DNA of 45,588 bases from Syntrophomonadaceae bacterium (GTDB taxonomy: Bacteria; Bacillota; Dethiobacteria; DTU022; UBA8154): positions 1-45,588 of the forward strand of contig SLRC01000130.1 of the NCBI GenBank assembly GCA_007131175.1, written 5' to 3'. Made by a program: the position numbers and the translations under genes. Within the stretch, counting starts at the first letter, position 1, and every line of letters begins with the position of its first letter. Of the stretch, positions 7,892-16,454 are shown piece by piece. The notes beneath the pieces are model-generated. The model worked only from the letters and a program-made list of their open reading frames with translations, made no database searches and was not told where the DNA came from.

Positions 7892-8995
7892 TTATTTATC
7901 CATAATATTCAAGCAATAAGCTATTGACTCATGGATCTTTTCCTGGGGCACCGACTTATAAAACCCAACTCTTCCCAAAGCTTCCGGTAAGACGAAGATT
8001 AATTCATTCCCTTCTTTCTTTTTATCATAGTAGAGTGCGTCTTTAACAAGAGCCGTGTTTAAAAACGGGGGTGGGGGTGGTGGGTTTAGCTTTTCCACAA
8101 GTTCAGCAATCCGCCTTGCAGTCTGACAATCCAGAATTCCCAGCTTTTCAGCCATCACTGTTGCCATTTGCATACCCACTGCCACTGCTTCACCATGCAG
8201 GTAATGCTTAAAACCGGTGGCCGCTTCCAAGGCATGGCCAAAAGTATGCCCTAAATTCAAAATACGCCTGTGAGCATGGTCTTTTGCATCACGGGCAACC
8301 ACCATACCCTTCAATTGGACGGTACGGGAAATAATGTAAATAAGTTCTCTGCCAGAGGGACGCTGCAAGTTAGTTTTTTCAAGAGCTTCCAAGCGGGAAA
8401 AAAGATTTGCATCTTTAATAACGCCGTATTTTATTACCTCGGCCATTCCGGCCCGCCATTCTCTGGGGGGCAATGTTTTTAAAAATGTCGTATCACTAAT
8501 CACAACAGAAGGATGATGGAAAGCGCCAATTAGGTTTTTGCCCAGGGGGTGGTTTACTGCTACTTTTCCTCCCACACTACTGTCCACCATTGCTAAAAGG
8601 GAGGTGGGTATCTGGACAAATGGTATCCCCCGCAGGTACGTTGCTGCCACAAAGCCGGCCAAATCTCCAATGACTCCGCCACCGAGGGCAATAATGGATG
8701 AATATCTGTCCAGTCCTGATTCAAGGGCTCTACGATAAAGCATATCTGCAAATGCAGGAGTTTTTATCTTTTCTCCCCCATCCAAAACTTTCAAATGGGG
8801 TTTAAAACCTCCTTTTTGCAGGTTGTGGCTTATTTTATTGTAATAAAAAAGCACATTTTGATCAGTGACAACCAAACAGGGACCTGGAGGTAATATTTCA
8901 CCCATCAGATGTCCAATATTTTGAGCGATGTTACGACCGATATAAACAGGATAACATGCCTTAGCCGCATCCGTTTGCAAGGTAATTTTAATCAT
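7892..8995 (-). CDS. aroB: 3-Dehydroquinate synthase
   Basis: 367 residues; NAD- and metal-dependent conversion of DAHP to 3-dehydroquinate. NAD-binding GGGVIGDLAGFVAATYLRG and the metal-ligand segment LNLGHTFGHALEA are intact. The start ATG (MIKITLQT) at 8995 follows a AAGGGAG ribosome binding site by about 10 bases; a longer reading to 9025 lacks such a site. A run of six prolines (residues about 315-320, KLNPPPPPPFL) replaces the usual short loop, made by a G-rich triplet stretch. It lies between aroC and aroE/K in the operon. Confidence 0.95.
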   Translation of the reverse strand: MIKITLQTDAAKACYPVYIGRNIAQNIGHLMGEILPPGPCLVVTDQNVLFYYNKISHNLQKGGFKPHLKVLDGGEKIKTPAFADMLYRRALESGLDRYSSIIALGGGVIGDLAGFVAATYLRGIPFVQIPTSLLAMVDSSVGGKVAVNHPLGKNLIGAFHHPSVVISDTTFLKTLPPREWRAGMAEVIKYGVIKDANLFSRLEALEKTNLQRPSGRELIYIISRTVQLKGMVVARDAKDHAHRRILNLGHTFGHALEAATGFKHYLHGEAVAVGMQMATVMAEKLGILDCQTARRIAELVEKLNPPPPPPFLNTALVKDALYYDKKKEGNELIFVLPEALGRVGFYKSVPQEKIHESIAYCLNIMDK

Positions 8996-9047
8996 CTTTA
9001 AAATCTCCCTTACTTTATATAACACACCATCTTAATCGGCATTATTC

Positions 9048-10214
9048 TTATTCGTTTGCCATGTAGGAGTCTCTGAGTTGAAGGTAGTGATGATAGGAGT
9101 GCTCCAGCTCAGCCAGGGAATCACCGGCAAACTTTTCACGAAAGGCCCGTGCTAACTCCCAGGCAACAGCCGCTTCTCCCACCACAGATGCTGCGGGTAC
9201 GGCACAAATATCTGAACGTTCCACGACGGCAGTAGTATTTTTTTGTTCTTCCAGGTCCACACTGGGAAGGGATTGCAGCAGTGTGGGGATGGGTTTCATA
9301 GCTGCACGCAGTACCAGATTTTCCCCGTTGCTAATACCCCCTTCAAGACCTCCCGCACGATTGGAAGTGCGTAAAATTTGCCCATTTTTAAGGGTAATAG
9401 GGTCGTGTACTTCCGAGCCCCTTTTGGCTGCTGCAGCAAAACCCAAACCAATTTCCACTCCCTTGATTCCGGGAATGCTCATAAGTGCAGCGGCAAGACA
9501 TCCATCAAGACGGCGATCCCAGTGGACATGGCTTCCCAGGCCCACTGGAAGACCGGAAACAGCAACCTCGAAAACTCCTCCCAGCGTATCGCCTTTTTCC
9601 CGCGCTTCGTCTATACGTTTACACATCAATTTTTCCGCTTCCCCGTCCAGGCAAAAGAGAAAAGAACGATTGGTCTTTTCACGTACTTCTTTCAGGGAAT
9701 CAATGTGGGGCAACTTTGCTGCCCATACATCCCCGATTGAAACAACATAAGAAACAACATCGATACTGAAAAAGGATAGCATTAAAGCAGCTACCGCACC
9801 TACAACTGTACGCATGGCCGTTTCTCTGGCACTGGCACGTTCCAGCACATTGCGCAGATCTTTATGCTGGTATTTTATTCCTCCCGCCAGATCTGCATGG
9901 CCGGGGCGCGGTCTTGTTATTGTCTTTTCTGGCGTTCTCGCTTCAATACACATTATTTCCTGCCAGTTTTCCCAGTCCCTGTTCTCCACAAGAAGGGTGA
10001 GGGGAGTACCCAGCGTCTTACCATGGCGGATACCAGAAAGGACTCGTACCTGATCTTTTTCAACAGTCATACGACCGCCACGCCCGTAACCTTGTTGCCG
10101 CCGTTTAAGCATACGATTAATGAATTCCGTGTCAAACTCCATTCCTGCCGGTAAACCCTCAATGATACCGACTAATGAAGGACCATGGGACTCACCTCCT
10201 GTTAAAAAGCGCAT
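9048..10214 (-). CDS. aroC: Chorismate synthase
   Basis: 388 residues; FMN-dependent trans-elimination of phosphate from EPSP to give chorismate. It starts [17 protein letters not shown], the standard N-terminal signature, and contains [21 protein letters not shown] and the C-terminal segment that binds FMN and EPSP ([17 protein letters not shown]). Start ATG after AAAGGGGGATGG. Its substrate would normally be made by AroA, whose gene immediately upstream is broken, so AroC depends on another EPSP synthase or is idle. Confidence 0.96.
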   Translation of the reverse strand: MRFLTGGESHGPSLVGIIEGLPAGMEFDTEFINRMLKRRQQGYGRGGRMTVEKDQVRVLSGIRHGKTLGTPLTLLVENRDWENWQEIMCIEARTPEKTITRPRPGHADLAGGIKYQHKDLRNVLERASARETAMRTVVGAVAALMLSFFSIDVVSYVVSIGDVWAAKLPHIDSLKEVREKTNRSFLFCLDGEAEKLMCKRIDEAREKGDTLGGVFEVAVSGLPVGLGSHVHWDRRLDGCLAAALMSIPGIKGVEIGLGFAAAAKRGSEVHDPITLKNGQILRTSNRAGGLEGGISNGENLVLRAAMKPIPTLLQSLPSVDLEEQKNTTAVVERSDICAVPAASVVGEAAVAWELARAFREKFAGDSLAELEHSYHHYLQLRDSYMANE

Positions 10215-10248
10215 TTACCATCCCCCTTTAAAATAATTTAAAATATTT

Positions 10249-10838
10249 TTACACTTTCAATTCCGCAAGCGTTTTATAAAATTTGGGATAAGAGATATAC
10301 GTACATTCCGGATCTTCTATAATTGTTTCCCCATGGGCAAACAGTGCTGCAATGGCAAGGGACATGGTAATGCGATGGTCTCCATGGCTATGGCAGCGGG
10401 TGCCCGTAATATGGCAATTACCTTCAATGTTCAGTGCGTCCGCCTTTAAGACCGATTGACTTTTCACAAGCTGCTCGGCCAACGGCTCATGCCCGTATTT
10501 ACGTCTATTGGCTATAGCTATCTTTGCCCCCATCTTTGCAAGTATTTCCAAAAGACCGTTCCTTCCTGGATTCATTCCCACACCTTCCAGGAAAATCTCA
10601 GCCCTTTGGGCAAGAACTCCTGCTACCAGAAAATAATGAAGCAGCAGAAAAGTCGCCGGGAACCCTGATATTATTACCTTTCAGGATCTGTCTTCCCGGT
10701 AATGATGCTAAAAAAAGGTTGTCCTGACAGCATCATGCCCATCAAGCCCAGGATTAATGCCTGGTGGGAAACAGATTTTTCCCCTGGAACCTTGACCCTT
10801 CCATAAAGTCTCCTTCCCGGTGTAAACTTCATGTCCAT
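10249..10838 (-). pseudogene. aroA: Remnant of EPSP synthase gene (aroA) with three internal deletions and frameshifts
   Basis: About 590 bases remain of an expected 1290. From the ATG at 10838 (AAGGAG site 8 bases upstream) the reading gives MDMKFTPGRRLYGRVKVPGEK, then SVSHQALILG, which is the family N terminus. It jumps directly to GMMLSGQPFFSIITG, which normally lies near residue 95-110, and stops. Another frame resumes with IRVPGDFSAAS (normally near residue 227), shifts again to LVAGVLAQRAEIFLEGVG, and the last open part (10249-10581) runs from MNPGRNGLLEILAKMGA to SVLK. It then skips about 62 residues to ADALNIEG and SHGDHRITM. By comparison with Bacillus AroA about 62, 107 and 62 residues are missing. 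The active-site arginine after SVSH is also Q. The product cannot be functional. Confidence 0.93.
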
Positions 10839-10879
10839 ACTATAAACTCCTTTTCCTTTTCCAAGCCGAAACCCAGCTT

Positions 10880-11767
10880 TTATAAGTTCAACTGTTTACG
10901 CAAAGCTGCTGCCCGGCGTAATCTCCTTTTACTTTCAGTTTCGTCTTCTTGCTCCAGATAATTATACAGTAAATCTAATTCGTTCTGAAATTTATTTAAA
11001 AATTTTTTTAGATAAACCTTGTTGCTTAAAAATATATCATACCAAATGGATTCATCTCCCATGGCAATGCGGGTGGTATCCTTAAACCCATTGCCCACAA
11101 GGTTTCGAAGCAGATCATCATCCTCGTCACAGTGATGCAACATGGCGCTTAAGGCGGTTGCTACAAGATGAGGAAGATGGCTGAGCAAAGCCGCAAAATA
11201 ATCATGCTTATTCGCTTCCATGATAAAGGGACGGGCATGTATAACCCGAATCATTTTAATCATTTTTAATACCAAGCGGTGTGGGGTACTTTTAACTGGT
11301 GTTAAAATATAAACGGCGTTTTCCAGCAATTTAGAATCAGCAAAAGCTATGCCGGACTGCTCTGAACCGGCCATGGGATGACCTCCTATACCCCATATTT
11401 TTGCTGGCAGGTACTGATTCATGGCCCGGATAATTTCTTCCTTCGTACTACCGAGGTCCGTAACAAGTGTTCCAGGCTGCAGTTGAGGCCCAATGGACTG
11501 AAGGCATTTCAAGATACTGCGTACGGGCAAAGCCAGGATAACCAGTTCTGACCCGTCAAGACAGTGACAGAGGTCACCGGAATAATCAATGGCTCCCCGT
11601 TTCAGCGCCATTTTAGCAGTTTTTGGATTAATGTCGTAGCCCCAGCGATTCCGTACTGCCCCGTATTTCCCCAGGGCAATACCCATGGAGCCACCCATCA
11701 GGCCCATTCCCAGAATACAGCATTTGTTAAAAAGTGGTTTAGATAGACCGGTCAACGTCTTTTCCAC
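10880..11767 (-). CDS. tyrA: Prephenate dehydrogenase
   Basis: About 291-295 residues; oxidative decarboxylation of prephenate to 4-hydroxyphenylpyruvate, the tyrosine branch. The NAD-binding motif CILGMGLMGGSMG lies near residue 17, followed by VTDLGSTKEEI and the conserved GGHPMAGSEQSGI with the catalytic histidine; the C-terminal helical dimerisation domain is complete. Two starts are possible: the GTG at 11767, which overlaps the AAGGAG site, or a TTG at 11755 about 11 bases after it; the latter looks better placed. First gene after the T-box leader, so its position agrees with tyrosine control. Confidence 0.94.
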   Translation of the reverse strand: MEKTLTGLSKPLFNKCCILGMGLMGGSMGIALGKYGAVRNRWGYDINPKTAKMALKRGAIDYSGDLCHCLDGSELVILALPVRSILKCLQSIGPQLQPGTLVTDLGSTKEEIIRAMNQYLPAKIWGIGGHPMAGSEQSGIAFADSKLLENAVYILTPVKSTPHRLVLKMIKMIRVIHARPFIMEANKHDYFAALLSHLPHLVATALSAMLHHCDEDDDLLRNLVGNGFKDTTRIAMGDESIWYDIFLSNKVYLKKFLNKFQNELDLLYNYLEQEDETESKRRLRRAAALRKQLNL

Positions 11768-11820
11768 TCCTTCGCTTCAGCCGTCCTTTCTTCCTATTCT
11801 ATTTTTAGCAGATAAGTTAA

Positions 11821-11856
11821 ATAAAAAGCTTCCATCCCCTTAGGGACGGAAGCTTT
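11821..11856 (-). terminator. Intrinsic terminator of the T-box leader
   Basis: Arms AAGCTTCCGTCCC and GGGATGGAAGCTT with a 4-base loop and a following TTTTTATTT on the minus strand, directly after the T-box core. It is the off-state structure of the riboswitch. Confidence 0.92.
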
Positions 11857-12121
11857 AAGCTTCACGCGGTACCACCCTGGTTGAGCACAAAGTGCTCCCA
11901 TTTTTTGGGTACGTGCCGGCAGTCATGGGCATTATACCCCCTTCCTTTTAACGTTGGAAGTATCCGTCAGAGCCTACAGGCCTTGCCGGCTTTCGGTCTG
12001 CTGCTTTAGAGTGTATTTCCACGCACATTGACACCGGGTTTCACCGCCCCCCGGCTCTCTATAGTCAAGATGTATCGTGTACTTCTCCCTATCATCGCTT
12101 TTGCTTGTATTATTAGCTACA
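11821..12121 (-). promoter_or_regulatory. T-box leader, probably tyrosine-specific, controlling the tyrA-aro operon
   Basis: The minus strand carries the 14-base T-box core AGGGTGGTACCGCG (11865-11878), whose UGG sequence pairs with the acceptor end of uncharged tRNA. It is followed by a strong terminator that competes with the antiterminator. Upstream are typical stem I parts: GGGAGAAGTAC, AGAGAGCCGGG with GGTG and CCCGG, and the pair TTGAC/GTCAA. In the specifier region GGAAATACACTC, a UAC tyrosine codon (12013-12015) followed by A is the best reading. This fits tyrA as the first gene. AUA in another register cannot be excluded by eye. The mechanism is established for T-boxes: uncharged tRNA lets transcription continue. 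Confidence 0.93.
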
Positions 12122-12127
12122 AAGCCC

Positions 12128-12157
12128 ATTCTAAATGCGCTGCCGTATATTTGTCAA
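12128..12157 (-). promoter_or_regulatory. Sigma-A-type promoter of the T-box aro operon
   Basis: Minus strand: perfect -35 TTGACA (12152-12157), 18-base spacer, -10 TAGAAT (12128-12133). Transcription would begin near 12121, just before T-box stem I, and the promoter lies immediately after the ispH/S1 stop codon. Confidence 0.8.
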
Positions 12158-12174
12158 GGGAAATATAGCGCCAC

Positions 12175-14274
12175 TTATTCTTTCATTTCTTTATCATTAA
12201 ATAAATCACCAAACACATCCCCCAGAGTAACCCCCTGATTTTCCTCTTTCTGGGTTGATTGGACGGAAAAGTCACGTGGAGCGGGGCGGGCATCCTTAAT
12301 ACTGAGGCTGATTCGCTTATTATTCATGTTTGCATCAATTATTTTCACTTCTATTTCCTCACCTTCCTGGACAATCTCGGAGGGGTGTTTTACGTGAAAG
12401 TCTGCCATCTGAGATATGTGTACCAATCCTTCCACACCGGGTAGAAGCTCCACAAAAGCACCAAAGTTCACCACACGAGTGACTCTGCCTTTAACTATAT
12501 CCCCTGCGGCTAATTCCTGCTCCGCCACACTCCAGGGATCAGGTTGAGCCTGCCTAATACTCAGGCTGATTCGCTCCCTTTCCGGTATTACTTCAAGAAC
12601 TTTAACCGGAATTTCTTCCCCAACTTTTAGAACATCGCGGGGATGGCCAACCCTCTGCCAGGAGACCTCAGAAATATGAACAAGGCCGTCGATGTTGCCA
12701 ACATCCACAAAAGCACCAAAATCTGTGAGACGCTTTATCACACCGTTGATAACATCTCCTTCTTTAATTTTTTCGATGGTTTCCTGTTTTTTAACCTCCA
12801 ATTCATCTTCCAGGTATTGTTTGCGGGAGAGAATTACTTTATCACGTTCACGGTTCAGCTCAAGAACCTTAAATGTAAAGTTTTCGCCACGAAATTGTTC
12901 AAAATCAGGAATATAGCGAACATCCACAAGTGAGCCGGGCATAAAACCCTCCACGCCGCTACCCAAATCTATAATAATTCCCCTGGGAACAACATTCTTC
13001 ACAAACCCCTGCATGTTTGTACTAGCTTCCATCGCTTCCTCCAGCTCTTTCCAGCGACGCTCCCGCTGCAAACGCTTGCTTGAAACAATGATTTTGTCGT
13101 CCTGTTCTACAATTTTTAAAACGAGTACATCAATAGGATCTCCTGCGCTAAGCTGTTCTTTTAAAGAATTATCCCCTCCCAGAAATACCTCCCCCCGGGG
13201 CAGAAAAGCTTCCGTTTTATAACCAATATCGATCAAGGCCTGCTCATCATCGACCATGACGACCGTGCCGGTTACAATATCCCCAGGCCGGTACTCTTTA
13301 ACCTCATCCTGGACTGACATTACTTCTTCCTGAGAAATTTCATCGCTTTGGCTTGTAGGTTCATCCTGTGGGGATGCTGTTACTTCTTCCTGTGTTGAAT
13401 TTTTTTCATCCTCTTCTAATTGTTCCTGTTCCATCTTTTCCATTTCTTCCATCTTCTCTTTGACCTCCTTAATCTTCCAGTGGGGAGTTGATGCTCCAGC
13501 AGTTATCCCCAAATTTTCAACGCCTGTCAGCCAGTCCCGACTAATATCTTCTGCAGCAGTTACCTGGTAGGTTGTTGTTATTTCCTGGCAGACTTGTGTC
13601 AGCTTTCGGGTGTTGGAACTATTTTTATCCCCCACCACTATCATCAAATCCACCAAAGCTGCCAGAGTAGCTGAAGCTTCCTGGCGCAGGGCGGTCGCCC
13701 CGCAAATAGTCCGGATAATTTTTAAGTCGGGGCATTGTTCTTTAAGCTTTTCCGCAAGTTCTAAGAAATATTTTTCCCGTTGCGTGGTTTGTGATAACAA
13801 TACTGTTTTTGGGGAGAGAAGCAAAAATATTTCCTCATTATCTTTGTCCGGCTCAACTACCCTTGCCCCTCCTTTAGCCCATCCTAAAAGGGCTTGTACT
13901 TCCGGATGCTGATAATCTCCGTAAATTATAATATCATGCCCTTTTTGTGAAGCGTTGCGGACAATTTTCTGTACCCTGCGTACATAAGGGCATGTAGCAT
14001 CGATTACCTCCAGATCCTCCCTTTCCTGTAAATATTTAAGGACATCCGGAGTTACGCCGTGAGTGCGAATCACAACCGTTCCCCCAGGCAATGCCTGGGG
14101 TGTTTTTACAACTGAAACATTTTGGGATTCAAGATATTGCTGCACATCTTCGTTGTGTACCAATGGCCCCAGAGTAGATACCCTTTTGCCCGTACCAACC
14201 TGTGCCAGGGTCATGTCAATTGCATTCCGCACACCATTACAGTAACCTGCATGATCTGCCAGAAATACCGGCAT
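12175..14274 (-). CDS. ispH-rpsA: Fusion of IspH (HMBPP reductase) and ribosomal protein S1-like domains
   Basis: 699 residues. Residues 1 to about 270 are IspH, the iron-sulfur enzyme of the last MEP isoprenoid step; the cluster ligands C12 (AGYCNGV), C95 (DATCPYVRR) and C191 (CGATALRQ) and the HPEV motif are present. An acidic, glutamate-rich linker (about 275-327) follows. Then come four S1 RNA-binding repeats at about 329-402, 415-483, 500-571 and 587-658, of which the last two have the classic GAFVxxxxxxxGLVHIS core. Such fusions are known in Clostridia, where the S1 part stands in for a separate S1-like protein. Third gene of the cmk-plsC-ispH/S1 unit. Confidence 0.96.
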   Translation of the reverse strand: MPVFLADHAGYCNGVRNAIDMTLAQVGTGKRVSTLGPLVHNEDVQQYLESQNVSVVKTPQALPGGTVVIRTHGVTPDVLKYLQEREDLEVIDATCPYVRRVQKIVRNASQKGHDIIIYGDYQHPEVQALLGWAKGGARVVEPDKDNEEIFLLLSPKTVLLSQTTQREKYFLELAEKLKEQCPDLKIIRTICGATALRQEASATLAALVDLMIVVGDKNSSNTRKLTQVCQEITTTYQVTAAEDISRDWLTGVENLGITAGASTPHWKIKEVKEKMEEMEKMEQEQLEEDEKNSTQEEVTASPQDEPTSQSDEISQEEVMSVQDEVKEYRPGDIVTGTVVMVDDEQALIDIGYKTEAFLPRGEVFLGGDNSLKEQLSAGDPIDVLVLKIVEQDDKIIVSSKRLQRERRWKELEEAMEASTNMQGFVKNVVPRGIIIDLGSGVEGFMPGSLVDVRYIPDFEQFRGENFTFKVLELNRERDKVILSRKQYLEDELEVKKQETIEKIKEGDVINGVIKRLTDFGAFVDVGNIDGLVHISEVSWQRVGHPRDVLKVGEEIPVKVLEVIPERERISLSIRQAQPDPWSVAEQELAAGDIVKGRVTRVVNFGAFVELLPGVEGLVHISQMADFHVKHPSEIVQEGEEIEVKIIDANMNNKRISLSIKDARPAPRDFSVQSTQKEENQGVTLGDVFGDLFNDKEMKE

Positions 14275-14290
14275 TATTCCCTCTCCAGTT

Positions 14291-14872
14291 TTAGGATGAC
14301 TTTAACAGTAACTCGATCTCACCCATAATTTTAGTGCTTACTTTTTGCAAAAGATCTTTTTTTATTTTTCCCTGTACTTCAAAATATAACAGTTTGCCAA
14401 ATTTAACATTAACAGGTCGAAATAACCTGTCCGGCCATCTAACAGCAACCGGCAAAACAGGTTTTTTACTTAAAAGGGCAATTAAAGCCGGCCCATGCAA
14501 TGGTTGTCCTAACTCCCCTCCTTTTACTCTCGTTCCCTCGGGGAAAAGGCCGATTATTTTGCCTTCATTTAGTAACTGTATGGCTTTTTTTATGGCTTTT
14601 CGATCAGCTGTGTCTCTTTTTACTGGGAAAGCTCCCAGTTTCTTGAGAATCGTGCCAAATATGAAAATTTCAAAGAGCTCTTCTTTCGCCATAAAATGAA
14701 CGCGTACTTTTGGAACAATAGATCCAACAAGCGGTGGGTCAAACCAACTTGTGTGGTTAGCACAAATGATGTATGAGCCGTTTTCCGGCATATTATCCCG
14801 TCCAGAAAGACGATATGGATACATTAATTTAAAAAATACCCTGAAACAAAAGGTAATAATTTTATAAGTCAT
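14291..14872 (-). CDS. plsC: 1-Acyl-sn-glycerol-3-phosphate acyltransferase
   Basis: 193 residues; transfers an acyl group to lysophosphatidic acid to form phosphatidic acid at the membrane. Motif I is HTSWFDP (HX4D) and the glycerol-phosphate-binding motif is FPEGTR; an N-terminal hydrophobic segment anchors it. It stands between cmk and the ispH/S1 fusion, a known clostridial order (cmk-plsC-ispH). The length is slightly short but normal for the clostridial branch. Confidence 0.93.
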   Translation of the reverse strand: MTYKIITFCFRVFFKLMYPYRLSGRDNMPENGSYIICANHTSWFDPPLVGSIVPKVRVHFMAKEELFEIFIFGTILKKLGAFPVKRDTADRKAIKKAIQLLNEGKIIGLFPEGTRVKGGELGQPLHGPALIALLSKKPVLPVAVRWPDRLFRPVNVKFGKLLYFEVQGKIKKDLLQKVSTKIMGEIELLLKSS

Positions 14873-14940
14873 CTTTTTTAAGCTCCCTGGCAGCTAATAT
14901 ATGTTGTGCACGTTTCAGCCCATATGGGGTCCCGTTTTGT

Positions 14941-15609
14941 TCAATGGGTGGTGTGGGAAACAATGGACAGTATTTTAGTTACTACTTCAGCCAGAGAATA
15001 TGGCGTGGTATCAATTACATATGCATCGGGTGCTATACATAAGGGTGAATCTTCCCGTTTTTGGTCAAGCTGATCCCGCATCGATATTTCATCAAGCAAT
15101 TCATCAAATGGAACATTCATTCCCTGTTCCGTCATTTCCAGCCAGCGTCTTTTTGCCCGCGCTTCCACGGTGGCTGAAAGATAAAACTTAAATTCAGCAT
15201 CAACAAGGACATTGGTACCAATATCCCGACCCTCCATCACAATATTACCGCTATTTAAAGACGTTTTGCGTTGGAGGTTTACCAGTTCTTTACGGACTCC
15301 TGGAACAGCAGCCACAATAGAAACATATTTGTTAACAATGGGCTGACGTATTGCCCTGGTTATATCCCTGCCGTTTAAAAGGATAAGATTACCATTTTGA
15401 TCGTCGCTTTTAACCTCCAATTCAGAACGTCGTGTCAAATCCACCAATGCATCTTCATCCTGCATATCCACGTTTTTTTCCAGCGCCTGAACTGTAATTG
15501 CCCGGTACATTGCTCCCGTATCCAAATATCTAAACCCAAGGCGGCGGGCAACTTCCCTGGCAGCACTGCTTTTTCCCGCCCCTGCCGGGCCATCAATAGC
15601 AATTTTCAT
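14941..15609 (-). CDS. cmk: Cytidylate kinase
   Basis: 222 residues; phosphorylates CMP/dCMP with ATP. The P-loop is GPAGAGKSS near residue 7, with the family motifs YLDTGAMYRA, GRDIGT and the CMP-binding insert. The start ATG (MKIAIDGPAG) at 15609 follows a GGGGAAAA site; a longer reading to 15681 would add 24 residues not found in the family. A promoter lies about 210 bases upstream, leaving a long untranslated leader in which I see no gene. Confidence 0.95.
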   Translation of the reverse strand: MKIAIDGPAGAGKSSAAREVARRLGFRYLDTGAMYRAITVQALEKNVDMQDEDALVDLTRRSELEVKSDDQNGNLILLNGRDITRAIRQPIVNKYVSIVAAVPGVRKELVNLQRKTSLNSGNIVMEGRDIGTNVLVDAEFKFYLSATVEARAKRRWLEMTEQGMNVPFDELLDEISMRDQLDQKREDSPLCIAPDAYVIDTTPYSLAEVVTKILSIVSHTTH

Positions 15610-15815
15610 CACTTTTCCCCATTCCGTATCTCTTCGGACGCTAAAAAAATACGCCGGATTCATACACATGCCCAGTTTCAAATAAAAAAACTGAACATTG
15701 CTTGAAATTCCGGCTATTTATTTAATACAAGTATAAATCCACTGTCCCGTCCCCTCACACAGCAACCCTGCAATTCCCTGCCTCATTATTACACTGAAAA
15801 AGCCATTCTTATGAC

Positions 15816-15844
15816 ATAATATAATATTATACAGCGTTTGACAA
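15816..15844 (-). promoter_or_regulatory. Sigma-A-type promoter of cmk-plsC-ispH/S1
   Basis: Minus strand: -35 TTGTCA (15839-15844), spacer of 17, -10 TATTAT (15816-15821). A second TATAAT-like hexamer lies inside the spacer. The leader between it and cmk is about 200 bases and contains no ORF I can support. Confidence 0.6.
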
Positions 15845-15868
15845 CCCTAAAACTTAAAATTTATGAAA

Positions 15869-16378
15869 TTATGGAATAATCCAGGTTACTAACTCTTTAT
15901 CGCCGAATGTGGTGATCTCCCTGCCTTCCCGCGGAGCTCGTAAATCACCGTAAACATCTGTTATCCGGATAACTGCCGGTATGTTACCGTAAACATTACC
16001 CTCAACTTCGATGAGATCGCCAGGGAATACAGGAAGATAAAGCTTTTCTTCACCCAGATGCGCTTGTGGCACTCCATTTACAATAATCTTCAACTCAGGT
16101 GGGGTTACACCAGGCGGAGAAATTAGTTCAAGCGAAACAGCCAGTTCTTTAAATCCGTTATTTTCACTCCTTCCCCCATTCACGGCAATAACTTTTTGTA
16201 GATCTTCCAGCAATGCCCGTCCTTCAAACCTGTCCGTGTAGTTGAGGTAAGGCCTTAAATGATCATTTAGGAGCACAGCCTGGGTAAGAAAGAGAACTAC
16301 GACAAACGCCAAAGCCAGGCGGTATACAATTTTTTCCACCCTCCCCGTGAATCGTTGCAGCCATTTATCGTAATCCAT
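15869..16378 (-). CDS. Conserved single-pass membrane protein of unknown function
   Basis: 169 residues, not recognised. A short cytoplasmic N terminus (residues 1-20) is followed by one membrane helix (about 21-40, ALAFVVVLFLTQAVLL). The extracytoplasmic part is probably beta-rich (two stretches with EVEGNVYGNIPAVIRITDVYGD and LELISPPGVTPPELKIIVNG), which resembles a small immunoglobulin-like or adhesion-type domain, without a firm match. It starts with an ATG just downstream of a terminator-like hairpin whose 3' arm contains the AAGGGGG ribosome binding site. It is followed by the cmk promoter, so it may be transcribed by read-through only. Confidence 0.72.
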   Translation of the reverse strand: MDYDKWLQRFTGRVEKIVYRLALAFVVVLFLTQAVLLNDHLRPYLNYTDRFEGRALLEDLQKVIAVNGGRSENNGFKELAVSLELISPPGVTPPELKIIVNGVPQAHLGEEKLYLPVFPGDLIEVEGNVYGNIPAVIRITDVYGDLRAPREGREITTFGDKELVTWIIP

Positions 16379-16384
16379 ATATAA

Positions 16385-16426
16385 AAAGCCCCCTTTACCC
16401 TAATGTTATGCTGAAAAAGGGGCTTT
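16385..16426 (-). terminator. Hairpin that ends the rluB unit and contains the ribosome binding site of the next gene
   Basis: Arms AAAGCCCCTTT and AAAGGGGGCTTT (one bulged G) with a loop of about 19 bases, followed by T-rich TTTTTATAT on the minus strand. It starts 29 bases after the stop of the 163-residue gene. Its second arm provides the only ribosome binding site for the following gene, whose ATG lies 6 bases beyond the hairpin. Confidence 0.75.
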
Positions 16427-16454
16427 CATACCTTTATGAGAAGGACAAAGATAG

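Noticed and set aside
9283-9750. Plus-strand readings of 120-155 codons opposite aroC
   Set aside because: Antisense of chorismate synthase, which has complete signatures.
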